NCBI RefSeq assembly: GCF_014898175.1
Contig: NZ_CP062948.1
Span: 682,001 to 746,000, forward strand
DNA: 64,000 nt
Source: Bifidobacterium lemurum
Lineage (GTDB): Bacteria > Actinomycetota > Actinomycetes > Actinomycetales > Bifidobacteriaceae
Reading direction: 5' to 3'
Shown: positions 19,999-29,719 of the stretch, piece after piece
Layout of the letters: each line of letters opens with the position of its first letter
Position numbering within the stretch: position 1 is the first letter of the stretch
Position numbers and translations under genes: made by a program
The notes under the pieces: generated by a model
What the model saw: the letters and a program-made list of their open reading frames with translations, nothing else
Told to the model about the DNA's origin: nothing
The model's database searches: none

Positions 19999-20032
19999 TA
20001 TAAGCTATAGTTTATATAAACCTAGGTTTATA
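19999..20032 (+). promoter_or_regulatory. two tandem palindromic operators before the Xre gene
   Basis: TATAAACCTAGGTTTATA (20015-20032) is a perfect 18-bp palindrome. TATAAGCTATAGTTTATA (19999-20016) matches its own reverse complement at 16 of 18 positions. Their centres are 16 bp apart, and the second site touches the ribosome site AAGGAG (20032-20037). Confidence 0.65.
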
Positions 20033-20043
20033 AGGAGTTGGGG

Positions 20044-20379
20044 ATGGAACAGGCAAACGACATGGACTATGAGTCGTTGCGCGCACAGGCGCGATGGCAG
20101 ATTCAGGAAAACAAAAGGCTCATACAGTCGCTGAAAGAGTTGCGCCGCCGGTCAAACGTCAGCCAGGAGGAACTCGCGTTCCGTATGGGCATCACCCAAC
20201 CCGCCGTGTCCGCCATCGAAAAGGGAAACGCCGATTCCAGCCTCGGCACCATCCGCCGCTACGCCAACGCATTGGGCTATGTAATCTCCTACGAGATACT
20301 GCCTTCGACAACCGTCATGTCTTCCAATCCCTCAGCGCACGCCACCGTAACCGAAGAGCACGCCTCCATGGCCCAATAA
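20044..20379 (+). CDS. Xre-family helix-turn-helix regulator
   Basis: 111 residues. The HTH lies at about residues 40-90: LRRRSNVSQEELAFRMGITQ, then PAVSAIEKGNADSSLGTIRRYA. Preceding coiled-coil-like helices resemble antitoxins of HigA type. AAGGAG lies 6 nt before the ATG. The tandem palindromes overlapping its leader argue for autorepression. It may be the antitoxin or regulator for the gene at 19429. Confidence 0.8.
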   Translation: MEQANDMDYESLRAQARWQIQENKRLIQSLKELRRRSNVSQEELAFRMGITQPAVSAIEKGNADSSLGTIRRYANALGYVISYEILPSTTVMSSNPSAHATVTEEHASMAQ

Positions 20380-20393
20380 GACATTCCCGCATC

Positions 20394-21575
20394 TCACCGC
20401 GGCCAGCGGGAGGCGTGGCGGATCTGACGCCAGGGGGCGGTGCGGCGGCGGTTGAACACCACGGCGAAGATCAGGCCGGGAACGGCGACGATGGCCACGG
20501 CCCACACCACCAGAGTGCGCACGTCGGGCGGCGCGTCCTGCGGATCCGGAATCGGCATCGGAATCTCCTGCCGCACGCCCGACACGAGCAGCCGCTGCGT
20601 GTTCACGCCGTATGGCGTGCACGTCATCAGCGTGACGCGGTCCTCCCCCTCGACGACCTTGAGTTGGCTCGTGTCGTCGGGATCGATCACGGTGATGCGG
20701 TCCACGCGGTAGCCCAGCGTCTCCCCCATCACCTCGATGTAGAAGAAGTCCCCCACCTCCATCTCGTCGAGCCGCGTGAACATCAGCGCCTCGACCAGGC
20801 CGCGATGCCCGGTCAGCACCGCGTGCGTGTTCTCGCCGCCCACCGGCAGGCTCGAACCGTACAGATGCCCCGCGCCGGACGCCAGCGCGCTTTCCGATGT
20901 GCCGTGGTAGATCGGCAGGTCCACGGAGATGCTGGGGATGAGGATGGAGCCCATCACCCCGCCGCCCGTATCCAGCAGGCCTTGGTATTCCTCGTCTTTC
21001 GACGCCTCCGAATCCTCTTCGTTCGAGGCGCGCGAGCCGCCCTGCACCTGCGCGAACGGGTCGACGGCCTCGCCCATCACCGGCTGCCCCGACTGGGCGA
21101 GCCGCTCGTTGTATGCGCGCGCCGCCGCCAGTGATTCCTCCGCTTGCGGATACGGCCATTCCGCCACGGTCTGCGCCGCCTGCGACGCCGTGGATTCCAG
21201 CTGACGGTCCGACCGGTATTGCAGAACCAGCGGATATCCGCCGATGCATAGCGCCGCCGCCAGCAGCACCGCCACCACCGCCCGCATCGCCAGCAGTTGG
21301 CGCGCCATGTTCCGCCGTCTGCGCATCAGATCCGCGACGTCGGTGGCTTCCTCGAATGGGATGGGAGCCCATTGGGAGGGCGTATCCGACTGGGGTAGCC
21401 GTTCTAGTTGGTCCGACTGGAGGGGCTGAGCTGCCGGCTGGGATGGCTGTTGCGCCGGGCGTATGTGATGCGCCCGGTACGGCCGACGTATCCGGAGCGA
21501 TAAAGGCGACAGGGACGATAAAAACGGCAGGGACCGCAAGGAATGTAAGGATGGCAGGAATGGCAGGCGTTTCAT
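20394..21575 (-). CDS. class C (pilin-polymerising) sortase
   Basis: 393 residues. A long N-terminus with a Leu/Ser/Pro low-complexity opening precedes a membrane segment at about 97-115, then the sortase domain: the catalytic His in LTGHRG, the Cys in LMTCTPYGVN and the Arg in TQRLLVSGVR. A second C-terminal membrane segment (VVWAVAIVAVPGLIFAVVF) is typical of class C enzymes that link pilins through LPxTG signals. It lies in the same cluster as two LPLTG pilins. The ATG at 21575 is 4 nt after the preceding gene; a later start closer to the membrane segment is also possible. Confidence 0.9.
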   Translation of the reverse strand: MKRLPFLPSLHSLRSLPFLSSLSPLSLRIRRPYRAHHIRPAQQPSQPAAQPLQSDQLERLPQSDTPSQWAPIPFEEATDVADLMRRRRNMARQLLAMRAVVAVLLAAALCIGGYPLVLQYRSDRQLESTASQAAQTVAEWPYPQAEESLAAARAYNERLAQSGQPVMGEAVDPFAQVQGGSRASNEEDSEASKDEEYQGLLDTGGGVMGSILIPSISVDLPIYHGTSESALASGAGHLYGSSLPVGGENTHAVLTGHRGLVEALMFTRLDEMEVGDFFYIEVMGETLGYRVDRITVIDPDDTSQLKVVEGEDRVTLMTCTPYGVNTQRLLVSGVRQEIPMPIPDPQDAPPDVRTLVVWAVAIVAVPGLIFAVVFNRRRTAPWRQIRHASRWPR

Positions 21576-21579
21576 GAGT

Positions 21580-22023
21580 TCACTGCTGCTGTTGCTGCCG
21601 CAGTCCGTCCGCCTCGGCGGTGAGCCGCTTGACGGTTTCGCGCAGCTTGGTGTTTTCCTGTTGCAGGACTTGGGTGTAGTTCGACTGCTGCATCAGCAGT
21701 TGCAGCAGCATGCGATTGTCATCGACGGGGTCGCGGCGCATGTTGAAGATTTCGTCGCCTTCGTCGCCGTCTTCGCCGTCGGACAGATGGTCGAGCTGCT
21801 TCCAGCGCGCGATGCACCGTTCGATACGCTTATGTCCGATGATTTGGGGGCTTAGGCCCGCGTCGCGGAAGATTTTGGAGGGACGCTCCCCTTGCGCGTA
21901 CCGGCGCATGCATTCTTTTTGGAACTGCGATGAATAATAGATATGCGAGCCGTTCACACTTTTCACGGCCGGCAGCATGCGAAGATATTCGAGCTGTTCA
22001 GGGGTGAATGAAGTGTCTGTCAT
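21580..22023 (-). CDS. helix-turn-helix and coiled-coil protein of the pilus cluster
   Basis: 147 residues. The first half contains CMRRYAQGERPSKIFRDAGL and RIERCIARWK, a transposase-like helix-turn-helix. The C-terminal third is a coiled coil (LQQENTKLRETVKRLTAEAD) ending in a run of Gln. It lies between the pilin terminator and the sortase and is probably co-transcribed with the sortase. The function is unknown; a regulatory role in the pilus cluster is an inference from position. Confidence 0.7.
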   Translation of the reverse strand: MTDTSFTPEQLEYLRMLPAVKSVNGSHIYYSSQFQKECMRRYAQGERPSKIFRDAGLSPQIIGHKRIERCIARWKQLDHLSDGEDGDEGDEIFNMRRDPVDDNRMLLQLLMQQSNYTQVLQQENTKLRETVKRLTAEADGLRQQQQQ

Positions 22024-22134
22024 GAGCGTTGACCTTCCTATAAGCTGATGACGCGGTGCGGGCGGAGTGGGGTGGAGATGGCGTCGACCGCATTGTGCCG
22101 TTCGACGGTTCGGAGAACTCTCCAGATGTGCGAA

Positions 22135-22172
22135 AAGATTGGGCCCTTCCTATGAATGAAGAGCCCAATCTT
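22135..22172 (-). terminator. terminator of the pilin genes
   Basis: Ten-bp stem (arms 22135-22144 and 22163-22172, AAGATTGGGC) with an 18-nt loop, followed by TTTT on the minus strand. It lies just after the major pilin gene. Confidence 0.8.
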
Positions 22173-22207
22173 CATGTGTCACTGACGAAGTGCGTCAGCA
22201 ATCACGC

Positions 22208-23713
22208 TCAGGCCATCATGGCCTTGGCGGTCTTGCGGGACTTCGCGTAGACCGTGACGGCGGCGCCCGCGACGAGCAGCGCGATCACAGTGAACAGCGC
22301 CGTGCCGGCCGCACCGGTCAACGGCAGCTGGGTGATGGACTTGACGTTCTTGACCGTCTTGTCCGTGGTGTTAACCAGACCGAAGGTGTCCGCACCGAAA
22401 GCGATTGTGCCATTGGCATAGATGGTCACGGTGAAGCTCGGCTTCACGGACTGCAGGAAGCCTTCGGGCACCTCGGTTTCTTCAACGGTGTATTCACCGG
22501 CAGCCAAACCTTCGAAAACAACCTTACCGGTGTCTTGAGCGGAGGTAAATGACGTCGCATCGGCGACATTGGTAACCTCTGACCAAGCCTTAGTGTCTTC
22601 ATCTTGCTTGAGGTACTTATTACCAGACCTGATGACGAATTTGGCACCAGCCAAAGCGCCACCATCAGCGTTCTGCTTGGTGAAGTCGAAGGTGAAGGTC
22701 TTCACAGTCACTTTACCTTCACCGGACGTCTTGCCATCATGCTTGGCGATAACACTGTTTGTCACGCCAGAGTTGTCCGCCTTGATAGCATCCTTAGTGA
22801 CAGTGGCATCATAGGTGACAGTAATATCGGCACCAATCGTCAGTTTGGTCACATCATTGAAGGCCACGGTCAACTTGCCATTATCAACAGTCGCTGTGTA
22901 GTCAGTGAAGGAATTAACGCCGGATACAGCAACGGTCACCGAAGACTGATCAATGGTCAACCCCGCGGAAGGAGTATCCTCAATCTGCCAGTCATAAGTG
23001 TTAAAGCCAGTGTAATTCGGCACAGCGGAGGTCACTTTGAACCTAACAGTGGAGCCAACCAAAGCACTCGGATCATCAACTTTGTGACCCTCAGCGTCAA
23101 TTACTTCTTTTACCGGGGTCGGAATCGTGGTCGGCTTGGCGACAGCGGTACCCAAAGTGGTGTCATTCAGCTTGTCGAAGACCCCACCTTGAGGATTCGC
23201 AATCTTGGTACCCACCAGAATCGGAGCACCCGTGGAGTCGGTCACGAGATACCAGCCCTCAGTCGGCACATCCAGAACGGCCTGAGTATCAGTATCGCGA
23301 GTAGTGACTGTAGTCGGAGGTTCAGGCTTATCAGTTGCGGTGGCCAATGTCTCAGCGAACTTACGAAGCTCTTCACCATCCATAGTCTGGTTCAGGGTTG
23401 CGATATACGCCAACTCATTACCGGTGTACTCAGCAGGAACGTCACCGACAGCTGCCTTCGCAGCGTCAGCGATTGTTGGATTCCAGGCCGTATTCTGAGT
23501 GAAGTCCACAGAAGTGGCTTTCGTGCCATCATTCACCACATTCGTGTACGTGCCCAGCAGATACGCGGTGAATGTACGATTCGCGACATCGCCGGTGATG
23601 GTGATCGTCGAAGCGTCACCCTCGATTGCATTGGCGGTGGTGACGCCTAGGGCGAGACCACCGAGCATCGTCGCGGCGGCGGCGATACCCGCAAAAAGTT
23701 TCCTCATCTTCAT
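22208..23713 (-). CDS. LPLTG-anchored major pilin subunit
   Basis: 501 residues. The signal peptide runs to about TTANA, giving a mature start near residue 31. The body has beta-rich pilin domains, and the segment TIPTPVKEV may hold the Lys used for cross-linking. A SpaA/Cna-B-like domain carries the E-box YTVEETEVPEGF. The C-terminus has LPLTG, a hydrophobic stretch and a basic tail. GGAAGGG lies just before the ATG at 23713. It is downstream of the large pilin and upstream of the sortase, a standard sortase-dependent pilus operon. Confidence 0.9.
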   Translation of the reverse strand: MKMRKLFAGIAAAATMLGGLALGVTTANAIEGDASTITITGDVANRTFTAYLLGTYTNVVNDGTKATSVDFTQNTAWNPTIADAAKAAVGDVPAEYTGNELAYIATLNQTMDGEELRKFAETLATATDKPEPPTTVTTRDTDTQAVLDVPTEGWYLVTDSTGAPILVGTKIANPQGGVFDKLNDTTLGTAVAKPTTIPTPVKEVIDAEGHKVDDPSALVGSTVRFKVTSAVPNYTGFNTYDWQIEDTPSAGLTIDQSSVTVAVSGVNSFTDYTATVDNGKLTVAFNDVTKLTIGADITVTYDATVTKDAIKADNSGVTNSVIAKHDGKTSGEGKVTVKTFTFDFTKQNADGGALAGAKFVIRSGNKYLKQDEDTKAWSEVTNVADATSFTSAQDTGKVVFEGLAAGEYTVEETEVPEGFLQSVKPSFTVTIYANGTIAFGADTFGLVNTTDKTVKNVKSITQLPLTGAAGTALFTVIALLVAGAAVTVYAKSRKTAKAMMA

Positions 23714-23875
23714 GAGAACCCTTCCTTTCGTTTTCTTCTTGATACTTTTCTTGCAATCGCGGAGGGGGAGAAGGAAACACATCCTCCGCGATCCGCAAAT
23801 CTGTGGGTGGTGTTGCGGAAGCGACCGTCATCGGCCGCGTTCCGCAACATCGTTGGGCTCCTTATGGAGCGGGGG

Positions 23876-26800
23876 CTACTGCACCACGTGACGGTTGCGC
23901 CACCGGTTCACGCTCAGCCAGCCGAGCACACCGATACCGGCGATGCACAGGGCGAGCCATGTGTAGTTCATCGAGGACGGACCACCAGTCAACGGCAACG
24001 AAGACACCGCCACATAGTGATTGGTGAATGCAGCGACCTTGTCCTTCACATCTGAGGAAGGATCGAGCTTTTCGCCATTGAAGTCCTTGGTCTTCTGGAC
24101 CGAATCCACCGATGCGGACCATGTGCCGTCTGAGCCTTTGGACAATTTGACCGTCACCGTATATTCGGATTGGTCATATTTCCAACCTGATGGCGGAGAT
24201 GAAGCTCCTTCTTCTGCGACCGTGAAAGTGTATGTCACTGCGTCGCCGCTAGTCGGCACTTTGAACTTCAATGCCCCAAATGATGCTTCCTTGGAGGTAC
24301 CAACTTGCTGCAAATCAGTCTTCGCGATCTGAATCTGCGCCTTTTTATCCGTCAATCCGCTGATAATGTTCTCGGCGGCATTCTCGTCAGCAGTCAGCGT
24401 GAAGCTGAAGTCCCCGGCTGCCGCAGCACCCTTCACGGTCTTGCTGACCTTGATGGAGTCTCCCGCCAAGGTAACGCCTTCATGCTCATTGGTCACCTGC
24501 ACCATCACCGAACCGGTAACGATGGATGACAACACCTGATCAGATTCCAGAGGAGTACGCGATTCCGCCTCCGTTGCACCGCTCGGGCGTCCGGCCTGAT
24601 ACGTTCGGATAATCGGCCAATCCGTATCCGAAATGAACATGTAATCACCACTCTCAAAGCGAGCACCATACTGCAGAGCCGCGCCGGAGCCGCCATACGT
24701 GAGTTCCAACGAATCGGCTGCAGTGTTTGAGACCTTAAGTTTGCCGTCAATGGCTTTCGCAGTGTTGAGGGCAGTCTTGAAGCCTGCAGACGGCGCCGTC
24801 AAAGCCGCATTACATTTAGAAGCGTTGCACGACGCGTCAAGCGCCACGTCAGTCGCCGAGCCAGCAACAGATTCTACATAACGCAACGTGTCATCAAACG
24901 AACCAGTGGAACCAAACGTGGACATGGTCGCTACCAGCTGTCCAACGCCTCGCACGACTTTGATACCATCGTCAGCTTCACCAGCGTCTGCGAAGATGCC
25001 ATCGTCCGACACCACAATCTTGCTTACATTGGATGTTTTCTGATATCCAGCAGGGGCTTCCATCTCGACAAGGTAGTAGACGCCGTTTGTCAATGCTGTG
25101 CCACTGATACCTTGCGCCTTAGACTTAATCTGGTCAGCACTCTTTATAGCGAACATCGCCGCGCCCTTAAAAGAAGGCGTTGCAGGATCGTTATCGTCTA
25201 TCCAGCTGTTCGTCGTCATCACCTGCCCGCCAGCAGGATTAACAGGATTATTTTCAGCATCCTTCTTCACGGTTACCGTGTCGTTGCCGCTCACCTCGAC
25301 TTGATCTGCCTTATACAGACCAAAAGTCGCGCCGGCAACAGGATCGCCGTTCTCGTCCACCTTCTGCACGAACAGTTCGTTCTTGATGTTGGGCACGTTG
25401 AGGCGAGAGGCGAACGTACGTTCGAAGCCACTGTCAGTAACGCGGTATGTGTTATCCGTGGACACATCCTTTGGGTCTTTCGCAGTGGAGTAGTACACTG
25501 ACACAACGTATCTGGCAGCTGACTTTTTATCGTTATCCAGCATGTAGTAGTAGTCACCGGCATATCCCGGCAACTCTTCGATTGTCGCCTTCCATTTGCC
25601 TCCCTCATCTTTAGTGAACTTATGAGAACTGGATTTGGATTGGATGGCTTCAACAACGCCTTCCATGGCCGTGCCCTGCGTGATGCTCCACCCATCAGCA
25701 GTGCTTCCGGTGACCGCATGCCAAGCATTTTCATCTGTTGCGGTTGTATTACCCACGCGTCGCAGCACCACGGCATACATCGTTCCCGTTCCTGTTGTCG
25801 TATCCAATGCGCTGTCGGTCGTGCAAGTATTCCCGGTGTAACAGTCCGGAATTTGATTCACACCACTGAATGTGGATGGAGCGGTGATCGACTCCTTGCT
25901 TCGCGCTATGGCACCGGTATCCCACACTGAACTATCCGACTCATACGTCGATGGCCAAGAAACCAGTGTGCCGGAAGGCGTTCCAGAAGCGCTCGGACGT
26001 ATATATTTCAGTTTCATGTAATTCAACATGCGACTGTAACCGTCAGGAGCCTTGGTCTCCTTTAACGCATAGTACGTGCTGTTATTGTGGTTGTCCGAAG
26101 TGTCGTTGCTCCAGAGTTTATCAAAATTGATAATGGACTGATCTTCCACCGAAGTCAGCACCAGTTTCCCATCGACGCTGCTTCCCGTCGCCAGTCGCTT
26201 GCTTGAAGTAGGCAAGTCAGTGGCGTTCTTGAAATTGTCCTCAGTGTAACCATCGCTAAGTGGGACCTGATACAGTTCAAACTCCGCACCGTCTAGTGAC
26301 TCACCATTCTGATCAACCTTGATGATTTCGCTGCTCATCGGCTGCACCAGGTTGTACTGCAGCTTCATATTGGAGTTGCCGGCGCCACGTTCCAGATAGA
26401 AGAAGTCCAGCGTGTGATAGGTGCCGTCAGCGAAGGTGTCGCCCTTGAAAACGCCCGACACCTTGGCATCATCAAATGCTCTCTTGATAGTCGTAGTTTT
26501 TTTGTAACCAGAGATGCCTGACTGAGGATCGTAAGAGGCACCGCTTTGCACCGTGACTTGACCCGTCGCAAAGTTGATGCTGAGCTCCAAACGATCATGC
26601 AGACCACCTGCGTCACCAACAAGTACGCCATCGATGAACACCCACACATCGTCATCCCCGGAGAACTCAAAGGTCATGTCCTGATTCTCGTTGACCTTGC
26701 CATTATTGGGCTGCACAAACGTGGACTGTGAATGGACACCGAAGAAATGATTCAGAACCTCATTGTCTTGGCTTACCTTGCTCTGCAAAGTTCCGTTATT

Positions 26801-27436
26801 TTCCGTAAACACATCACTAGCTGTGTTAAAGGGATAGAACTGTCCATTCTGGACATCAGCCACAGAAATGCTGTTTGCAGTCACTGCGCTCGCATTATAA
26901 AGAACGAAACTGTTGCTGTTCTCATCGTATGAGGCAAAATTCTTTTGGCTGTCGTATTCGTAATAGCCATTGTCATTAAGCTGGAAAAGCCCACCGACAT
27001 TCAAATGAGATTCTTTGTAAGCCCCGGAATCCGCATTGAACAAATAATCAAGGCTTTGGCGGTTCGTAGTTTCAGACGTATCTGTCGACAGAGTATTGTC
27101 TCCGGTGCTAGCAGTTCCCGTGTAATAATTTCCACTTGCCACCACCGGATAGCCGTTTTCAAGCGTGTTCTCCACAATGCCGGTAAAGGCACCACCGTTC
27201 ACATTGGCAACCATTTGATTATTGCGTTTAACCGCCGTTCTTCCCGTCCAAGCGTTTATACTGCCGCCAGTGATTCCAGGACGATTGCCTAATTCCGCTC
27301 CAATACTTCCCGGGGTGAATTTCAAATACTTTCCGTCATTGATGCCAGCACTTTTAAGTTCCTCACCTTTCTTGATGCTGTCATTAACACCAGTCTGTGA
27401 CTCCAGCCAATAATCGAACAGGTCCAAGGTGCTACC
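23876..27436 (-). pseudogene. large LPLTG pilin/adhesin, 3' fragment cut by an insertion sequence
   Basis: About 1185 codons remain. The N-terminal part has a fibro-slime domain: DDDVWVFIDGVLVGDAGGLH and HTLDFFYLERGAGNSNMKL. SpaA-like domains with E-box-type sequences (YYALKETKAPDGY, YYLVEMEAPAGY) follow. The C-terminus has LPLTGG, a membrane segment and RWRNRH. Proteins of this design form the pilus tip or minor subunit and may bind host or mucus ligands. The first 120 codons, including the signal peptide, are on the other side of the insertion sequence, so this fragment cannot be exported from its own start. Confidence 0.88.
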
Positions 27437-28912
27437 CGAGGTTCGTCATTAATAAGTGAGCGCGTAATCGTTGTTCGTTTGTCGTAATGGGTGAGCGCGA
27501 AACGGTGCCTGCGATCTATTTGTCGTTTTGTCCGGCGTCGGCGCGCATGCGTTCGATCGCCTTTCCCAAGTATCCCATGTCCAGGCCGGCGCGGCGGGCC
27601 ATCGCCTCGGTGCGGTCCCGGCTGACGCGTTCGAGTTCGTCCTGGATGACGGCGATCTCGCGGTTGAGGCGGGCGGGGTTGGTGGCGGCGATGATCCCCT
27701 CGATGCGGCGGCGGGCGTCGTCGACGACGTATCCGCCGCCCCCGGCGGCGCGGTCGGCGGCGTCGTGCTCCAGCACGCGCGCCCACGGGGTGCGGGGCTC
27801 GTCGTACACGGTCTTCCTGCGCCCGTCGCGCCCCTGGTCGACGCGCACGGGCTTGCGGGTGGGCGTGAACAGGTTCAGCAGCACGTAGGTCTTCGCCCAC
27901 AGCCGGTTGAGCAGCTCGCGCTGCTGCGCGGTGTCGTAGCGCCAGTGGAACGCGTATTTCCTGACGACGTGGTTGTTGCGCGACTCGACGGTGGCCTGGT
28001 CGTTCTTCCTGTACGGGCGGCTGCGGGTCTGTTCGATGTCCTGTTCGAGCAGCCAGTCGACGAGCTCGTCGTTGATGAACTCGACGCCGTTGTCGGAGTC
28101 GAAGCAGGTGACGGGAAACGGGAAGAGCGGCAGGGCGGTGGCGACCGCTGCCTTGATGTTGGATTTGGCATTGTTGCGGGCGGTGACGTTCACGGTCCAG
28201 TTCGTCGCGTAGTCCACCATCGTCAGGGTGCGGGCGAACTCGCCCTTCATGCTGGGCCCGCAGTGGGCCACGGTGTCTGCCTCGGCCAGGCCGGGAACGC
28301 GGATTGTCTCGTCGGTGCATTTGCGGATCCTGATCGAGTTGCGCATGTGCTCCGCGGCCGGCCGGGTCAGCGACGCGCCCTTCGGCATGGCGGCCTGTTT
28401 GAGCGGTCTGAGCCGCCGGTCGATGGTCGACGGACTCATCGCCAGCACCTGGTCCAGCGCGTCGCCGTCGATGCCGTCGAGCTCGCCGTTCGCCAGGAGC
28501 GCGGGAATCCACTGGTCGAACATGGCCTTCATGTACGGGCCGCACGGCATGCCCATGAGCAGCCACAGGCGCTCCAGCAGCCGCTGCGCGCCCGCGTCGT
28601 ACTTCGGCCGCCTGCCCCGCGCCGCGCCTTTCACGGGTTTCTCCCTCTCCGCCTGCGTGAGCAGCCGCCGGGCGGTGGACCTGCCCATCCCGACGGCCTC
28701 GAGGCGGTCGAGGATCTCGCCCTTCTGTTTCTTGTCGCCCTTGGCGTACTCCGCCTTGAACCTGTTCGTCAGCCGTTTTCTCGTGGCCATGTCCAGTCTG
28801 CCTTCCATAAGGCAAGCATCCCCGCGAACGACGCGGGCCGCGCGGGATTTCGCGCTCATTATTTATGACGAACGGAATCCAATTTCGCGCTCAAACATTA
28901 CGACGAACGTCG
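27437..28912 (-). mobile_element. 1476-bp insertion sequence inside the large pilin gene
   Basis: The ends are imperfect inverted repeats: CGAGGTTCGTCATTAAT at the left, and CGACGTTCGTCGTAAT read inward from the right. Each end carries two copies of a motif like GTTCGTCRT-N5-GAGCGCG. It is flanked by a 5-bp duplication, CTACC at 27432-27436 and 28913-28917. It carries one transposase gene. Joining the flanks over one CTACC restores a continuous pilin reading frame (protein PAGSTLDLFDYW). Confidence 0.88.
27516..28790 (-). CDS. DDE (rve-fold) transposase
   Basis: About 424 residues. The N-terminal helix-turn-helix region (about residues 1-100) is followed by an integrase-type core. The acidic triad is an Asp in the EADTVAHCG strand, the Asp of FDSDNGVEF and the Glu of NDQATVESRNN, with exactly 35 residues between the last two. 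The single-gene organisation, with no IstB-like ATPase, fits IS481-type or related elements better than IS21; I am not certain of the family. The ATG at 28790 has GGAAGG upstream. No frameshift is seen, so the element may be active. Confidence 0.88.
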   Translation of the reverse strand: MATRKRLTNRFKAEYAKGDKKQKGEILDRLEAVGMGRSTARRLLTQAEREKPVKGAARGRRPKYDAGAQRLLERLWLLMGMPCGPYMKAMFDQWIPALLANGELDGIDGDALDQVLAMSPSTIDRRLRPLKQAAMPKGASLTRPAAEHMRNSIRIRKCTDETIRVPGLAEADTVAHCGPSMKGEFARTLTMVDYATNWTVNVTARNNAKSNIKAAVATALPLFPFPVTCFDSDNGVEFINDELVDWLLEQDIEQTRSRPYRKNDQATVESRNNHVVRKYAFHWRYDTAQQRELLNRLWAKTYVLLNLFTPTRKPVRVDQGRDGRRKTVYDEPRTPWARVLEHDAADRAAGGGGYVVDDARRRIEGIIAATNPARLNREIAVIQDELERVSRDRTEAMARRAGLDMGYLGKAIERMRADAGQNDK

Positions 28913-29275
28913 CTACCGGCAGGGGTCAGACCTTTGACTGTATAATTCGAGTATGCGGCGGTGCTGATGCCGTCGTCGGCATTTTGGGCGGCGATATCGT
29001 CGGTTTGGTCGTCGATGTTTTGGGCGTCCGTGTTTTGGGTATCGACGTCCGTGCCTTGCGAAGCGTCCATGCTTTGCGTGGTGTCTGTGCTCTGATCGGA
29101 GTCGTCGGTGTTCTGCACCAGCTGCACGCTTTGGGAGGCATCGGCATCGCCCTGGGAAGAGGGATCGGCGATGGCGATGTTCGTCACCGCAAGCGACCCC
29201 AGCGTCGCGACGGCAACTGTTGCGGCGATCAGCCTAAATAGGGAGCCCCCCCCCCCGTTTCGGAGTATTCAACAT
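28913..29275 (-). pseudogene. large pilin, 5' fragment with signal peptide, out of frame at a G tract
   Basis: The ATG at 29275-29273 has GAGGTGG upstream. Codons 1-7 read MLNTPKR, then the G tract (29246-29256) follows. With 11 G the frame meets TAG at 29236-29234. With 10 G it continues into LFRLIAATVAVATLGSLAV and then IAIADPSS, a normal signal peptide, and on to VKGLTPAGS at the insertion site. A Ser/Thr/Asp/Gln-rich linker (about residues 38-100) follows the signal. The gene therefore carries two lesions in this sequence. Confidence 0.85.
29246..29256. repeat. homopolymeric tract C11 (G11 in the pilin gene)
   Basis: Eleven consecutive C on the plus strand, inside codons 7-10 of the large pilin gene. 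Tracts of this kind slip during replication; G-tract slippage is an established way of switching sortase-dependent pili in Bifidobacterium breve. Eleven is the OFF length and ten would be ON. Confidence 0.9.
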
Positions 29276-29507
29276 TTTCCACCTCTGTTTTTGTCTCTTC
29301 GTTTCAGTCAACCGCAAAGAATACACCCATCATTCTTCCCTTTACGGTTTCCATCACCTCGCCGCCCGCGGAATCTCAGGGGACACGCCGAAAAAGCTTA
29401 CCCCCTTCATAGAGCTTTTTCATTGGAATTTCAGCCTATAACAACAAAAATAGAGGTTTTGACGATACGCCCCCTGTCCCCCGTTTATGCTTTGGAGTCT
29501 TGGGGAT

Positions 29508-29636
29508 GAGATCCTTCGACTGCGCACTTCGTGCTCCGCTCAGGATGACGAAAAAGAAACAAGTCCGCTCAGGATGACGTTGATAATGGTTATTCGTCAT
29601 GTTGAGCGGAGTGCAACGAAATCAAAACATCTCCAC
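29508..29636. repeat. dispersed GTCATCC-GAGCGGAG repeats
   Basis: One copy at 29508-29549 and a partial copy at 29563-29578. At 29578-29636 there is an inverted copy of 2905-2963 that differs from it only by six transitions. The rest of 29276-29507 is AT-rich and probably holds the pilin promoter; I could not fix -35 and -10 boxes. Confidence 0.75.
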
Positions 29637-29661
29637 AGGATGACGAGGAAAGGCAACAGAA

Positions 29662-29696
29662 AGACCGCATCGGCGCGGGTGCGCACGATGCGGTCT
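29662..29696 (-). terminator. terminator of rplU-rpmA
   Basis: Perfect 11-bp stem (AGACCGCATCG, arms 29662-29672 and 29686-29696), 13-nt loop, then TTTC on the minus strand. It is 24 bp after the rpmA stop. Confidence 0.85.
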
Positions 29697-29719
29697 GAAA
29701 GCAGTTAAGCTCGGGTGGT

